DNA from: Rhodoferax ferrireducens T118 | GTDB taxonomy: Bacteria; Pseudomonadota; Gammaproteobacteria; Burkholderiales; Burkholderiaceae_C | DNA length: 64,000 bases | Reading direction: 5' to 3' | Assembly: GCF_000013605.1 (NCBI RefSeq) | Contig: NC_007908.1 | Coordinates: 1,054,001-1,118,000 of the forward strand | Part shown: positions 37,967 to 47,783 of the stretch, one piece after another | Layout: every line of letters begins with the position of its first letter | Position numbering within the stretch: position 1 is the first letter of the stretch | Notes under the pieces: generated by a model | Told to the model about the DNA's origin: nothing | What the model saw: the letters and a program-made list of their open reading frames with translations, nothing else | Database searches by the model: none | Program-made: the position numbers and the translations under genes

Positions 37967-38212
37967 GCAGGCATCTCGGTGAAGTTGCACGGCCTGAAAT
38001 GGAAGTTGCTGTTGCTCATGGTGGCGTTGTGTTTGTCTGTCTCTGCTATTTTTTTAAATTATGTGACTAGTGATGGCAATAGTCAATAAGTATTTGTACT
38101 TTGTCAACATTAGACGAAAAAGCGAAAATCCACTACATTTCATCCCTCTGCAGGCGCATGCATCCAAAATTCACTGGGCGCAACACCGCAAGCACTCCAA
38201 ATAGGACAGGGC
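37967..38212. promoter_or_regulatory. Divergent promoter region between the sugar-acid operon and its GntR regulator
   Basis: 246 bp of AT-rich DNA between two divergent starts, the usual place for both promoters and the operator of the GntR protein. A small inverted repeat, GACTA (38065-38069) and TAGTC (38080-38084), is a possible site. I cannot pick a -35/-10 pair with certainty. Confidence 0.5.
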
Positions 38213-39238
38213 ATGAAGTCAACACCAAGCGCAACAACTGAGTTCTCGAGCGCCAGACCGGACACCACTACTCGCGCAGCCCCTATTTATGCGCTCATCA
38301 CCGATAGGCTGCGTAAGGCCATTCAAGCAGCACTGATAGCGCCCGGCACCGTGCTTCTCGAAGGCCATGTCGCGGAAATTCTGGGTTCAACTCGCACACC
38401 GGTGCGTCAGGCTCTGCAGGATTTGGAGTCTGAGGGATTGGTTAGCCGCTTTGAGGGGCGTGGCGTCATCGTTGGTGGTGCGGAGACTGAGCCCCGCCGT
38501 GTGACGCTGACTGCCGTAATGCTTGGAATGAATACATCCGACGAACCAGTGCGAAAAACCCATGGCTGGGAGTCCATTTACGAAGAGGTAGAGCGCGACG
38601 TTGTCAATCTGTCGGTGTTTGGCAACTACCGTGTGAGCGAACTTGAAATGGCACGCAATTTCAAAGTGGGGAGAATGGTAGCGCATGATGTGCTGATGCG
38701 CCTGGAGCGCGTTGGACTGGTGGAAAAGGACGAGCGCTCCCGCTGGGTGGTACGGCCTCTGGATGCTGAACGCATCAAGCACCTGTATGAATTGCGCTGG
38801 CTACTAGAGCCTGCTGCCCTGCGTAGCGCCATCGACAGCGTCACGTCAGATGAGACCGCTGCCATGATGAGCGAACTGCGCGCAGCCATGCGTGCCTATC
38901 CTGCGATCAGCCGCACAGAGCTTGACAAGCTGGAGGATGACTTCCATGTGAAGCTTTTGTCAAAATGCAGCAACGAGGAGTTGCTGCAAGGCTTAACTCG
39001 AACTCGCTGTCTGCTGACGCTGAGCAAACACGTGCTAGGTGTGTCGGCTCCCATGCCCAAACGCGACCCCTTTATGTCCGAGCATCTGGCCGTATTGAAG
39101 GCGGTGGCAGGCGGCAATATAACCAATGCACAAGACCTGTTGCGTAAGCACCTGGAAGGCTCTTGCTCCAAAGTCTCCCTCCGGGCTCTGCATGTACGAA
39201 ACAACCTGCCGATTCCCAAGCTGCCCTATATTTCCTAG
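38213..39238 (+). CDS. GntR-family (FCD) regulator with two winged-helix domains
   Basis: 341 residues. An N-terminal GntR winged helix (about 24-95, with LLEGHVAEILGSTRTPVRQA and LVSRFEGRGVIVG) is followed by a second segment that also looks like a GntR winged helix (about 115-180, YRVSELEMARNFKVGRMVAH and GLVEKDERSRWVVRPLDA). An FCD ligand domain follows (about 185-320, LYELRWLLEPAALRSA). Most FCD regulators have only one such domain and about 230 residues. Transcribed away from the sugar-acid operon; it is probably its repressor, responding to a pathway intermediate. Confidence 0.87.
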   Translation: MKSTPSATTEFSSARPDTTTRAAPIYALITDRLRKAIQAALIAPGTVLLEGHVAEILGSTRTPVRQALQDLESEGLVSRFEGRGVIVGGAETEPRRVTLTAVMLGMNTSDEPVRKTHGWESIYEEVERDVVNLSVFGNYRVSELEMARNFKVGRMVAHDVLMRLERVGLVEKDERSRWVVRPLDAERIKHLYELRWLLEPAALRSAIDSVTSDETAAMMSELRAAMRAYPAISRTELDKLEDDFHVKLLSKCSNEELLQGLTRTRCLLTLSKHVLGVSAPMPKRDPFMSEHLAVLKAVAGGNITNAQDLLRKHLEGSCSKVSLRALHVRNNLPIPKLPYIS

Positions 39239-39935
39239 GCCATGTTGATGCCTCCTTGCCCACAGGCAAGGAAATGAGACAGCTGAACGCTCTGGGCATG
39301 AACAGCCGTCAGTTTGCGAACCGAGCTTGACGACAATTCAATGGCTGCTTTCGGGCGACCAATTCGGCCGCGTGAAGGACAGCAATGTGTCTTAAAGAGT
39401 CACGAGCCTGGGTGTCGGGCAGTTTTTCGGGCAGCCGACAGGTCAAGACACATTGCCGCCGGTCACGCCAGTCAGCTACCGTGTTGCCCAATTCATTGCC
39501 CGTCAGAAGCCGTTCCCAGTGGACTTTTTGGTGCCCATTGCTGACAGCCACCATCTTGAAGACCTGACGTTCGCGGTTTCGACCAGATAGGCCAGACCAG
39601 ACATTCAATCTGCGTCATTAACTGCTCCATTTGGCGGTCAGCAACGCGGCGTTACGGGTATTGACCAGAGGCTGCTTTCTGGCTTTGCGTGTAACAGATC
39701 CGTGGTCTTTGCTTCATTTGCAACACTCCTTCTGCTTACGCAGTGTTTAGTGTGTTGCATTGACCGGTTGAATCCAAGCCCCAGAACGGTCACTGATGAC
39801 CGGACCGGACATTCAAGAAGAAGCCTTTTGATAGGCAGTATTTTTTGCACGTAAACGACGTGTTGCTGATCCGATTCATCGCGACTTAACTTGTGCGCGG
39901 TCAACTCGACGGAGCTCTGAATAGCGGCCCTTCCC
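39239..39935. other. Intergenic region with a REP-like palindrome
   Basis: About 700 bp between convergent genes. No protein-like frame is convincing. CGGTCA...TGACCG (39787-39802, 6-base arms, 4-base loop) recurs in similar form at 52451-52466, and GACCGGA-type words are scattered around it. The rest shows nothing I can interpret. Confidence 0.55.
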
Positions 39936-41138
39936 CTACACCCTCTCCAGGATGATCGAGATACCCTGCCCCACGCCAATGCACATGGTGCATAGCGCGT
40001 AGCGACCACCTGTGGCATGCAGGCGGTTGATGGCCGTGATGGCGAGCCGAGCACCCGAGGCACCCAACGGGTGCCCCAGCGCGATGGCACCGCCCCAGGC
40101 GTTGACTCGCGGATCGTCGTCTTGCAGCCCCAGCAGACGCAGCACAGCCAAACCTTGTGCGGCAAATGCTTCGTTGAGCTCGATGACGTCCAACTGTTCG
40201 AGCGTCAGGCCAGTCAGGGTCAATACTTTTTGCGTGGCCGGCGCCGGGCCTATGCCCATGATGCGTGGCGCCACACCGGCGCTGGCCATGCCGACCACGC
40301 GGGCTTTTGGGACTAGGCCGTTCTTGGTAGCAGTAGCTTCGTCAGCCAGCAGCAGCGCGCAGGCCCCGTCGTTGACTCCGCTGGAATTGCCGGCCGTGAC
40401 TGTGCCATCCGGGCGCACGATGGGCTTGAGTTTTCCCAGCGTTTCGAGGCTGGTTTCACGCGGGTGCTCATCTTGGTCCACGATGAGGGCGTCACCCTTC
40501 TTCTGCATAATCGTCACTGGTGTGATTTCGTGTGTCAGGTGACCGGCCTTTTGCGCAGCTACCGCTTTCATCTGGCTAGCCAAGGCCATCCTGTCCTGTG
40601 CCTCGCGCTCGATCTTGAACTCTGTCGCCACGTTCTCGGCAGTTTCTGGCATTGAGTCCACTCCGTACTGCGCTTTCATCAACTTGTTGATGAAGCGCCA
40701 GCCGATCGTGGTGTCATAGACAGCATTGGCGCGGCCAAATGCCGCATCCATCTTGGGCATGACAAAAGGCGCGCGGCTCATGCTTTCGACGCCGCCCGCA
40801 ATCATCAGCGTTGCTTCTCCCGCTTTGATGGCACGCGCTGCCGTGCCTACCGCATCGAGGCCCGAGCCGCATAGACGATTGATGGTGGCACCCGGCACTT
40901 CAAAGGGCAAACCCGCCAGCAGGGAAGCCATGTGGGCGATATTGCGGTTATCTTCGCCGGCTTGATTGGCGCATCCGTAGAGCACATCGGTGACGGCGGC
41001 CCAGTCCACGTTGTGGTTGCGCGCCATCAGCGCCCGCAAGGGAATCGCGCCAAGATCGTCGGTGCGTACGCTGGAGAGCGCGCCGCCGTAGCGGCCGAAA
41101 GGGGTGCGGATGGCGTCGCAGATGAAAGCCTGGTTCAT
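39936..41138 (-). CDS. pcaF: 3-oxoadipyl-CoA thiolase
   Basis: 400 residues. Thiolyses 3-oxoadipyl-CoA to succinyl-CoA and acetyl-CoA. Catalytic Cys90 (TINRLCGSGLDAVG), the GGAIALGHPLGASGARLAI active-site His and the second Cys in CTMCIGVGQG are intact. GGVESMSRAPFVMPK is the PcaF/PaaJ signature. It lies 21 bp after pcaJ on the same strand. PaaJ-type activity on ring-opened phenylacetate intermediates is also possible for this family. Unlike the thiolase at the window start it belongs to the beta-ketoadipate branch. Confidence 0.93.
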   Translation of the reverse strand: MNQAFICDAIRTPFGRYGGALSSVRTDDLGAIPLRALMARNHNVDWAAVTDVLYGCANQAGEDNRNIAHMASLLAGLPFEVPGATINRLCGSGLDAVGTAARAIKAGEATLMIAGGVESMSRAPFVMPKMDAAFGRANAVYDTTIGWRFINKLMKAQYGVDSMPETAENVATEFKIEREAQDRMALASQMKAVAAQKAGHLTHEITPVTIMQKKGDALIVDQDEHPRETSLETLGKLKPIVRPDGTVTAGNSSGVNDGACALLLADEATATKNGLVPKARVVGMASAGVAPRIMGIGPAPATQKVLTLTGLTLEQLDVIELNEAFAAQGLAVLRLLGLQDDDPRVNAWGGAIALGHPLGASGARLAITAINRLHATGGRYALCTMCIGVGQGISIILERV

Positions 41139-41159
41139 GGTGTGTCCTTGTCTTGTTGA

Positions 41160-41801
41160 TCAGTTGCGGATCGGTAGGCCCACCAGCTTTTCCAGTTCGG
41201 CGTGTGCCAATCCTTCGACTTTGTCAATCAGCTTCAGACCCTGCGCCGTGCATGCCAGCGTGGCCAGGTCAGAGTAGATGCGCTTGACACAGCCGATGCC
41301 CGTGAGCGGATAGGTGCAAGCCTGTACCAACTTGCTCTCTCCCTGTTTGGTCAGCAGATCCATCATCACCCAGGTCTGCTTGGCTCCAACGGCCAGATCC
41401 ATGGCACCGCCCACGGCGGGAATGGCGTCTTTTTCCCCCGTGTGCCAGTTGGCCAGGTCGCCCGTGGCTGAAACCTGAAAGGCACCCAACACGCAGATGT
41501 CCACATGGCCGCCACGCATCATGGCAAAGCTGTCGGCGTGGTGGAAGAACGAGCCTCCCTTGAGCAGCGTCACCGGTTGCTTGCCGGCGTTGATCAGGTC
41601 GTAATCCTCCTCGCCCGCAGCGGGCGCTGGCCCCATGCCCAAAATGCCATTTTCGCTGTGCAGCAGGACCTCGCGGCTGGCCGGGATGTGGTTGGCCACT
41701 AATGTGGGCATGCCAATGCCGAGGTTAACGACCGCGCCCTCATCAATGTCCTGCGCCACGCGCGCGGCGAGCTGGTCTTTGGTCCGCTTTTGGTATGTCA
41801 T
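41160..41801 (-). CDS. pcaJ: 3-oxoadipate (3-oxoacid) CoA-transferase subunit B
   Basis: 213 residues, beta subunit of a heteromeric succinyl-CoA:3-oxoacid CoA-transferase. The catalytic Glu50 sits in LLHSENGILGMGP; GIGMPTLVANHIP and GGSFFHHADSFAMMRGGH are family motifs. Starts one base after pcaI ends, so the subunits are coupled. Substrate could be 3-oxoadipate or another 3-oxoacid; the adjacent PcaF-type thiolase favours 3-oxoadipate. Confidence 0.92.
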   Translation of the reverse strand: MTYQKRTKDQLAARVAQDIDEGAVVNLGIGMPTLVANHIPASREVLLHSENGILGMGPAPAAGEEDYDLINAGKQPVTLLKGGSFFHHADSFAMMRGGHVDICVLGAFQVSATGDLANWHTGEKDAIPAVGGAMDLAVGAKQTWVMMDLLTKQGESKLVQACTYPLTGIGCVKRIYSDLATLACTAQGLKLIDKVEGLAHAELEKLVGLPIRN

Positions 41802-41802
41802 G

Positions 41803-42504
41803 TCACGCCGCTTTCCTGAGCCCGCCGGACTGTGTGGCCTGGCGCTCTATCTTGACAATCTGGTGGACAAAGATACCGGGGGTCACAATGTGTTCGGGAT
41901 TGAGTTCGCCTAAGTCGGAGATTTCGTGCACCGTCGCTACCGTTTTTTTGCACGCGGTGGCCATGACCGGCCCAAAATTGCGTGCGGCCATCCGGTACAT
42001 CAGGTTGCCCCAGCGGTCGCCCCGTTCGGCTTTGATCAGCGCCAGATCACCATGGATGGGATGCTCCAGCACGTAGTTTTTGCCATTGATTTCGCGGCAT
42101 TCTTTGCCCTTGGCCAACTCGGTGCCAAAACCGGTAGGCGTGAAGAAGCCGCCAATGCCCGCGCCAGCCGCGCGGATGCGCTCGGCCAGATTGCCTTGTG
42201 ACACCAGCTCCAGTTCCAGTTTTCCCGTGCGATAGAGTCCGTCGAACACATAGCTGTCGGCCTGGCGCGGAAAGGAGCAAATGATTTTGCGGACCCGCCC
42301 AGCCTTAAGCAAGGCAGCCAACCCGGTGTCGCCGTTGCCAGCGTTGTTGTTCACCACGGTGAGGTCTTTTGACCCCTGCGCGATCAGGCCGTCGATGAGT
42401 TCATTGGGAATGCCAGAGGTACCGAAGCCGCCTATCATGACGGTCGAGCCATCCTTGACGCCTGCCAGCGCATCAGCCACCGAGGCTGCTATTTTGTTGA
42501 TCAT
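41803..42504 (-). CDS. pcaI: 3-oxoadipate (3-oxoacid) CoA-transferase subunit A
   Basis: 233 residues, alpha subunit. GSTVMIGGFGTSGIPNELID (CoA-binding glycine-rich segment), VVNNNAGNGDTGLA and the ELVSQGNLAERIRAAGAG motif are typical of the family. It is 32 bp downstream of the D-amino-acid aminotransferase-like gene on the same strand, so CoA transfer is co-transcribed with transamination genes. No dedicated regulator of the pca type (PcaR/PcaQ) is nearby. Confidence 0.92.
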   Translation of the reverse strand: MINKIAASVADALAGVKDGSTVMIGGFGTSGIPNELIDGLIAQGSKDLTVVNNNAGNGDTGLAALLKAGRVRKIICSFPRQADSYVFDGLYRTGKLELELVSQGNLAERIRAAGAGIGGFFTPTGFGTELAKGKECREINGKNYVLEHPIHGDLALIKAERGDRWGNLMYRMAARNFGPVMATACKKTVATVHEISDLGELNPEHIVTPGIFVHQIVKIERQATQSGGLRKAA

Positions 42505-42536
42505 CTAAAGCGATTGTGGTTGCGATGGCGGCTTTA

Positions 42537-43418
42537 TCACGCTTGTTCTTTGGCCTTCTGGTAACCCGCATACAGCTGCGCATAAACGGGGCCTGGACGA
42601 CCGGCACCCACGGGCCGACCGTCCAGGGTGGTCACCGCCAGCACCTCTTTGGTAGCCGAGGACAGGAGCAATTCGTCGGCAGTCACTACCTCGTCGCGGC
42701 TGACGCGGCGCAACTCAAAATCAATGCCCTTGCTGCGGCAGATTTCCTCAAGCAAGCGATAGCGAATGCCTTCCAGCACCAGATTGTCTTTGGGTGTGCC
42801 CAGCACTTTGCCATCCTTGATGACCCAGACGTTGCTGGCGGCAGCCTCGCTCAAGAAACCGTCGCGAAACATGATGGTTTCCACTGCGCCCGCATCAAAA
42901 CTGATCTGGCGGGCAAGAACAGAGCCCAACAAGCTGGTGCTCTTGATGTGGGCCTTTTCCCAGCGAAAGTCGTCTGCGGTGACGCAGACCACGCCCTGGC
43001 TGCGTTGTGCATCGGTGGGCAAATTCATCTTGTTGGCCATGACAAACACGGTGGGAGTGATGTCGGTGGGCATGACGTGGTCGCGCATGGCCACGCCGCG
43101 GGTGATTTGAATGTAGACCAGCTGGTTGATGTTTTCGGCCTTGGCCCCGGTGTAGGCGGCGTAGGAGCTGACGAGCTTGAGAGCAACTTCAGCCCACTGG
43201 GCCTGTGTCATAGGGTTGGCAATACGGACTTCAGTTAGGCTGCGGTCGAGTCGCGCCATGTGCTGCTCAAAGCGGAACAAGCGTCCGCCGTAGACCGGCA
43301 CGACTTCATACACGCCGTCGCCAAAAATGAAGCCACGGTCCATGACGCTGATTTTGGCGTCAGGGAGCTCCGTGAACTCACCGTTGAGGTAGCTGGGCAG
43401 GGGGGGCAATGCGTTCAT
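42537..43418 (-). CDS. D-amino-acid aminotransferase-like PLP enzyme (fold type IV)
   Basis: 293 residues from the ATG at 43418; the frame is open far upstream (to 43880) but that part overlaps the racemase gene and is not protein-like. PLP lysine is Lys149 in AHIKSTSLLGSVLAR. FIFGDGVYEVVPVYGG, FRFEQHMARLDRSL and SEAAASNVWVIKDG identify the D-alanine/branched-chain aminotransferase fold. Class: D-amino-acid type more than BCAT, but substrate is not certain. Part of the minus-strand run with the racemase 26 bp upstream. Confidence 0.9.
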   Translation of the reverse strand: MNALPPLPSYLNGEFTELPDAKISVMDRGFIFGDGVYEVVPVYGGRLFRFEQHMARLDRSLTEVRIANPMTQAQWAEVALKLVSSYAAYTGAKAENINQLVYIQITRGVAMRDHVMPTDITPTVFVMANKMNLPTDAQRSQGVVCVTADDFRWEKAHIKSTSLLGSVLARQISFDAGAVETIMFRDGFLSEAAASNVWVIKDGKVLGTPKDNLVLEGIRYRLLEEICRSKGIDFELRRVSRDEVVTADELLLSSATKEVLAVTTLDGRPVGAGRPGPVYAQLYAGYQKAKEQA

Positions 43419-43444
43419 AAATAATTCCAATCTAGGGTCAATAG

Positions 43445-44128
43445 TCAAGGCCTGAGAGCGACTCCGTCCACGCGGCGTTTCAACTCGGCCACGGCACTGT
43501 CTACCGTGGTCAGCACCGGCAAACCGGTGCGCCTTTCCACCAGCGACTTCGCTCGCGCCATGCTGAACTGGGCCAGTGCAATCACCTCGCAGCCACGGGC
43601 CGCCAAGCTGACGGCAGCCGCTACGATCAGCTGATCGTGCAGTTCGCCGTTGCCGTCGTTCAAGGCCGCCAGAGCACCCTCGGCGAGCCGGCAATCGAGC
43701 GGGACAACACGCGGGAATTCCGGCGGCATCGACTCTAGGGTCGGGGTAAAAGTGGCAACCAGCCCCACGCGCCGGCCCAGCGCAGCAGCATCCTTGATCA
43801 TCGCTTCGTTGGGTTTGAGCACCGGCACCGTTGGATGCAGCTGCGCAACCTCTTCGATGCAGGGTCCGAAGGCCGAACAAGTGAACAGGATCGCATCACT
43901 GCCACAGTCCAGCGCGTAGTGGGCAAGGCATTGAAAGCGCTCTTGCATGGCGGCATCGAGTCCGCGCCCGCTGGCCGCCAAGTCTGCGGACAGGCTGTCG
44001 TCGAGCAAGTTCATGCGAGTGGCAGCGGGCCAGTCCCGGACCATGGCCTCATTGATCGGTTGGACCGACTGTGCGAGCGCATGGATCAGCGCAATACGTG
44101 GGCGCCTCGACGCCACCGTGGTGTTCAT
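43445..44128 (-). CDS. Asp/Glu racemase-superfamily protein, one catalytic Cys
   Basis: 227-residue protein with the fold of aspartate/glutamate/hydantoin racemases and arylmalonate decarboxylase. The first catalytic Cys is in AILFTCSAFGPCIEE. The second half has EVIALAQFSMARA, where a second cysteine of true racemases would stand; here the spot is Ala-Gln, so the protein may be a racemase acting with one cysteine, a decarboxylase or a lyase. It starts three bases after the TRAP permease stop and precedes the D-amino-acid aminotransferase-like gene. That suggests D-isomers are formed or used in the pathway. Confidence 0.8.
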   Translation of the reverse strand: MNTTVASRRPRIALIHALAQSVQPINEAMVRDWPAATRMNLLDDSLSADLAASGRGLDAAMQERFQCLAHYALDCGSDAILFTCSAFGPCIEEVAQLHPTVPVLKPNEAMIKDAAALGRRVGLVATFTPTLESMPPEFPRVVPLDCRLAEGALAALNDGNGELHDQLIVAAAVSLAARGCEVIALAQFSMARAKSLVERRTGLPVLTTVDSAVAELKRRVDGVALRP

Positions 44129-44131
44129 CCT

Positions 44132-46729
44132 TTACGGCGCCGCGTTGCGACCCCGCGCGACGGGCAGCTCGGGACGCATGCGCTGGGCGGCATAGACCGC
44201 CGCCAAGAGCAGCAGTGCAGGCAGATATAACCATCGCTTGTCCATGCGATCGTAGGGCACCTCCACACCGCTGACCTGGAATCCCTGCTCGAAGCCCGCC
44301 TTGTCCGCGCTACTTTTCAGGTTGACGGACATGATCTCAACTCCCGAGGGGGTGGTCATCACGGTCATGCCGGAATTCCTGATGCGCTGGACGCCGTCGC
44401 CTTCGGCACTCAAGGGCAGGAGAACCGTCTTGTGGATCGACTTTCCTTCCAGGGACGTCCCCTCGATACGCACCCGAAGTCCCACCCCAGGGGTACCGGC
44501 GCCGGCCAGCTCGACGAGTCGGGTCCCAGCTTCAACACGGTATTTGGGTGTCATCAGGTCAAGCCAGAAGTCGGGACGCAGCAACGAAAAAGTCACCAGC
44601 AAAAGCACAGCTGACTCGTACCAGCGGTTGCGCCTGATGAACCAGCCTTGCGTGGCAGCGGCAAAAACGAGCATCGCAATAATCGCCGTGGACACCGTCA
44701 ACGCCAGGCTCCACCAGGAGCGAATGCCGATCAGCAGCAGCTCGGTGTTGAAGATGAACATGAAGGGCAGGATGCCGGTGCGGATGCTGTAGAAGAACGC
44801 CGTGATCCCGGTCTTGATCGGATCCGCCTTGGCAATGGCGGCGGCCGCGAACGAGGCCAGCCCGACCGGCGGGGTGACGTCGGCCATCAAACCGAAATAG
44901 AAGACAAACATGTGCGCCGCCACCAGGGGAACGACCAAGCCGGTCTGCGAGCCAAGCTCCACGATGACCGGTGCCATCAGGGTCGAGACAATGATGTAAC
45001 TCGCGGTGGTTGGCATGCCCATGCCGAGGATCAGGCAGACCACCGCCACCAGTGCCAGCATGCCGATCAAGCTGCCGGCAGAAACGATTTCAACCAGATC
45101 GGTCATCACCAGACCCAGGCCCGTCACCGAGACCGTTCCAACGATGATGCCGGCGCAGGCCGTGGCGATGCCGATGCCGATCATGTTGCGCGCGCCCAGC
45201 TCCAGTCCTTCCACCAGGTCTTTCCAGCCGTCCTTCACTCGGGACAGAGGATTGGGCTGGCCCCGAAAATAAGCGAGCAAGGACTTTTGCGTCAACAGGA
45301 TCACGACCAGCGAGATCGATGCGTAAAACGCCGACAGGCCAGGCGACAGTTCTTCGACCAGCAGCGACCAGATCAGCAACACAACCGGCAGCAGATAGTG
45401 CAGTCCCGCCAGAATGGTTTCCTTGACCGGTGGCAGAACCAGCATGGCGGTGTTGGGGTCATCAATGGTCAGATCGGGTTCTTTCGAGACCTGTCGCACG
45501 ATGGCGATGTAGGCCGCGACGATCGCAGGAACGATAAGCCAGATCGCAGCGCTGCCCATTAGGGTCCTGAGCCAACCCAATCCGTAATACACGACGTTGG
45601 CCAGAAGGATGACGCTGCAGACGGTGAGCCCGAAACCCACCAGCCGGCCCGTGGTCGTCGAGCCCTTGTTGCGCGGCAAGCCCTGGATGCCCATCTTGAG
45701 CGCTTCCAGGTGCGCGATATAAAACAGAGCAATGTAGGAGATCGCGGCGGGTAGGATCGCATTTCTGACAATCTCGGAGTAGGGCACGCCGACGTATTCG
45801 GCCATCAGGAAGGCGGCTGCGCCCATGACCGGCGGCATGATCTGGCCATCCACGCCAGCGGCGGTTTCGATAGCGCCGGCTTTGTGCGCTGGATATCCAA
45901 CCCGTTTCATCAGCGGAATGGTGAAGGTGCCACAGGTCACCACGTTGGCGACCGAGGAGCCCGAGATCATGCCCATCAGTCCCGACGACACGACGGCAGC
46001 TTTGGCCGGGCCGCCCCGCATGTGCCCGAGCAGCGCGTACGCGATCTTGATGAAATAGCTTCCGGCACCGGCCTTTTCCAGCAGGCCACCGAAAAGAACG
46101 AACAGAAAGATGTAGCTTGACGAGACCCCGAGCGCGACGCCGAACACACCTTCGGTCGACAGCCAGTAGTGCGAGACCGCCTTGGACAGTGAAACCCCTT
46201 TGTGGGCCACGGCATCGGGCATATAGGGGCCGGCAAACGCGAAGGCCAGCATCAAGGCGGCAATGACGGCCATCGGCGGGCCGACGACGCGCCGGGTCGC
46301 TTCAAGCAGCAGCAGGACGCCGGCCACCGCCACCACCATGTCGACCAGCGTTGGCTGGCCGGGACGGGTGGAAAGTTCGCGGTAAAAGAGAAAAATATAG
46401 GCGGCGCAGAAGGCGGCCAGCGCCGCCAGGACCCAATCTACCGAAGGGACCAACGCACGCGACGAACGCTTGCCAAACGGATAGGCCAGAAAGGCCAGGA
46501 ATAAGGCCAGCGACAGATGCAGCGCCCGCATCTCGGTGTCGTTGAGAACAAAAAATCGCAATGCAAACGGCAGCGGCGATGCGTACCAGAGCTGTAGCAC
46601 CGACCATCCGATGCAGACGGCAAACATGAGAACCTTGACAGCCCCAACTGGCTTTCGGCCTCCCAGATCAGCCTCTTGCACAAGTTGTTGCAGGTCTACG
46701 GGTGGATGAGTTGAGGTTGGTGCAGTCAT
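44132..46729 (-). CDS. TRAP transporter fused permease (4TM-12TM) of the TAXI type
   Basis: 865 residues, DctQ-like and DctM-like subunits in one chain. Residues about 1-180 hold the first helices; the DctM part has SGSSVANVVTCGTFTIPLMKR (the GSxxAN motif), AGVDGQIMPPVMGAAAFLMAEY and GMGMPTTASYIIVSTLMAPV. The C-terminal 150 residues after the membrane part form a soluble extension of the kind found on TAXI-linked permeases (DUF3394-like). Ion-driven uptake of an acidic or amino-acid substrate, with the receptor 49 bp upstream. Confidence 0.92.
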   Translation of the reverse strand: MTAPTSTHPPVDLQQLVQEADLGGRKPVGAVKVLMFAVCIGWSVLQLWYASPLPFALRFFVLNDTEMRALHLSLALFLAFLAYPFGKRSSRALVPSVDWVLAALAAFCAAYIFLFYRELSTRPGQPTLVDMVVAVAGVLLLLEATRRVVGPPMAVIAALMLAFAFAGPYMPDAVAHKGVSLSKAVSHYWLSTEGVFGVALGVSSSYIFLFVLFGGLLEKAGAGSYFIKIAYALLGHMRGGPAKAAVVSSGLMGMISGSSVANVVTCGTFTIPLMKRVGYPAHKAGAIETAAGVDGQIMPPVMGAAAFLMAEYVGVPYSEIVRNAILPAAISYIALFYIAHLEALKMGIQGLPRNKGSTTTGRLVGFGLTVCSVILLANVVYYGLGWLRTLMGSAAIWLIVPAIVAAYIAIVRQVSKEPDLTIDDPNTAMLVLPPVKETILAGLHYLLPVVLLIWSLLVEELSPGLSAFYASISLVVILLTQKSLLAYFRGQPNPLSRVKDGWKDLVEGLELGARNMIGIGIATACAGIIVGTVSVTGLGLVMTDLVEIVSAGSLIGMLALVAVVCLILGMGMPTTASYIIVSTLMAPVIVELGSQTGLVVPLVAAHMFVFYFGLMADVTPPVGLASFAAAAIAKADPIKTGITAFFYSIRTGILPFMFIFNTELLLIGIRSWWSLALTVSTAIIAMLVFAAATQGWFIRRNRWYESAVLLLVTFSLLRPDFWLDLMTPKYRVEAGTRLVELAGAGTPGVGLRVRIEGTSLEGKSIHKTVLLPLSAEGDGVQRIRNSGMTVMTTPSGVEIMSVNLKSSADKAGFEQGFQVSGVEVPYDRMDKRWLYLPALLLLAAVYAAQRMRPELPVARGRNAAP

Positions 46730-46778
46730 GGGGTTTTCAGAGGTAGTGCTTACGAGGAAGAATGAAGGCTTGCGCTAT

Positions 46779-47753
46779 TTACTTGATCCAGCCCTTTTCG
46801 CGGTAGTAACGTGCTGCACCTTCATGCAGTGGTGCGGTCAGGCCGTCCACCACCATGTGTTTGGGGTCGAGATGTGCAAAAGCGGGGTGCAGCTTCTTGA
46901 ATTCGTCGAAGTTGTCAAAAACCGCCTTGGTAATGGCGTACACCGTGTCGGCCGGAACCTTGGCCGAGGTGATCATTGTTGCCAGCACGCCATAGGTCTT
47001 GGTCGGCTGCGGGTTGTTGGCATACATGCCGCCGGGAATCGTGGCAAAGGCAAAGTACGAGTTCTTCTTGACCAGGGCGTCAACGGCCGGGCCGGTGATA
47101 GGCACCAGTTTGGCAGCGCAGGCAGTGGTCGGGTCTTGAATATTGGCGGAAGGGTGTCCCACACCGAAGAAGAAGCCATCAATCTTGTTGTCGCACAGGG
47201 CTGCGCCGTGTTCGTCCGCCTTCAATTCGGAGGCGAGCGAGAAGTCTGACAACTTCATGTTCAACGCCACCAGCAACTCATCAATCGCAGCCCGAGTTCC
47301 TGAGCCCGGATTGCCCACATTCAGGCGTTTGCCTTTGAAATCTGTGAAGTTCGAAACATTGGCTTCCTTGCGCGCCACCAAGGTGAATGGTTCGGGATGA
47401 ACCGAGAACACCGAGCGCATGTCGGCAAACGGCTCCTTGAACGAGCCCGTGCCCTTGAATCCCTGGTATTGCACGTCAGACTGGGCCATTCCGAAGTCAA
47501 GCTCGCCGGCCTTGATGGTGTTGACGTTATAGGCGGAACCGCCGGTGGACTCCACCGAGCAACGCAAGTTGGTTTTGGCCCGATCCTTGTTGACCAAGCG
47601 GCAAATGGCGCCGCCTACGGCGTAGTAAACGCCGGTCACTCCACCCGTGCCCATGGTGACAAATTTCTGCTGGGCAATTGCCGGCGCAGACATCAGTGCA
47701 GCGGACATGGCCATGGTCGCGCTCAGGGCGATCGACAAATGTTTCTTACTCAT
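46779..47753 (-). CDS. TAXI-family TRAP transporter solute-binding protein
   Basis: 324 residues, periplasmic receptor. The signal peptide ends near residue 28 ([12 protein letters not shown]). Mature motifs: [40 protein letters not shown] and [16 protein letters not shown], all TAXI hallmarks. Some TAXI receptors bind glutamate, but the ligand here is unassigned. Lies between the aminotransferase and TRAP permease genes. Confidence 0.93.
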   Translation of the reverse strand: MSKKHLSIALSATMAMSAALMSAPAIAQQKFVTMGTGGVTGVYYAVGGAICRLVNKDRAKTNLRCSVESTGGSAYNVNTIKAGELDFGMAQSDVQYQGFKGTGSFKEPFADMRSVFSVHPEPFTLVARKEANVSNFTDFKGKRLNVGNPGSGTRAAIDELLVALNMKLSDFSLASELKADEHGAALCDNKIDGFFFGVGHPSANIQDPTTACAAKLVPITGPAVDALVKKNSYFAFATIPGGMYANNPQPTKTYGVLATMITSAKVPADTVYAITKAVFDNFDEFKKLHPAFAHLDPKHMVVDGLTAPLHEGAARYYREKGWIK

Positions 47754-47783
47754 TTCAGTTTCTCCAGGTTGTAAAAATAATTT

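Noticed and set aside
39309..39608. 99-residue minus-strand frame in the 39.2-39.9 kb gap
   Set aside because: No ribosome site, no recognisable motif, ordinary composition of non-coding DNA.
42537..43880. Longer 447-residue reading for the D-amino-acid aminotransferase
   Set aside because: The extra 154 residues overlap the racemase gene, have no homologous look, and the ATG at 43418 starts the known N-terminus.
44648..45562. 304-residue plus-strand frame inside the TRAP permease
   Set aside because: Gln/Arg/His/Gly-rich translation typical of an antisense shadow; the permease on the other strand is clear.
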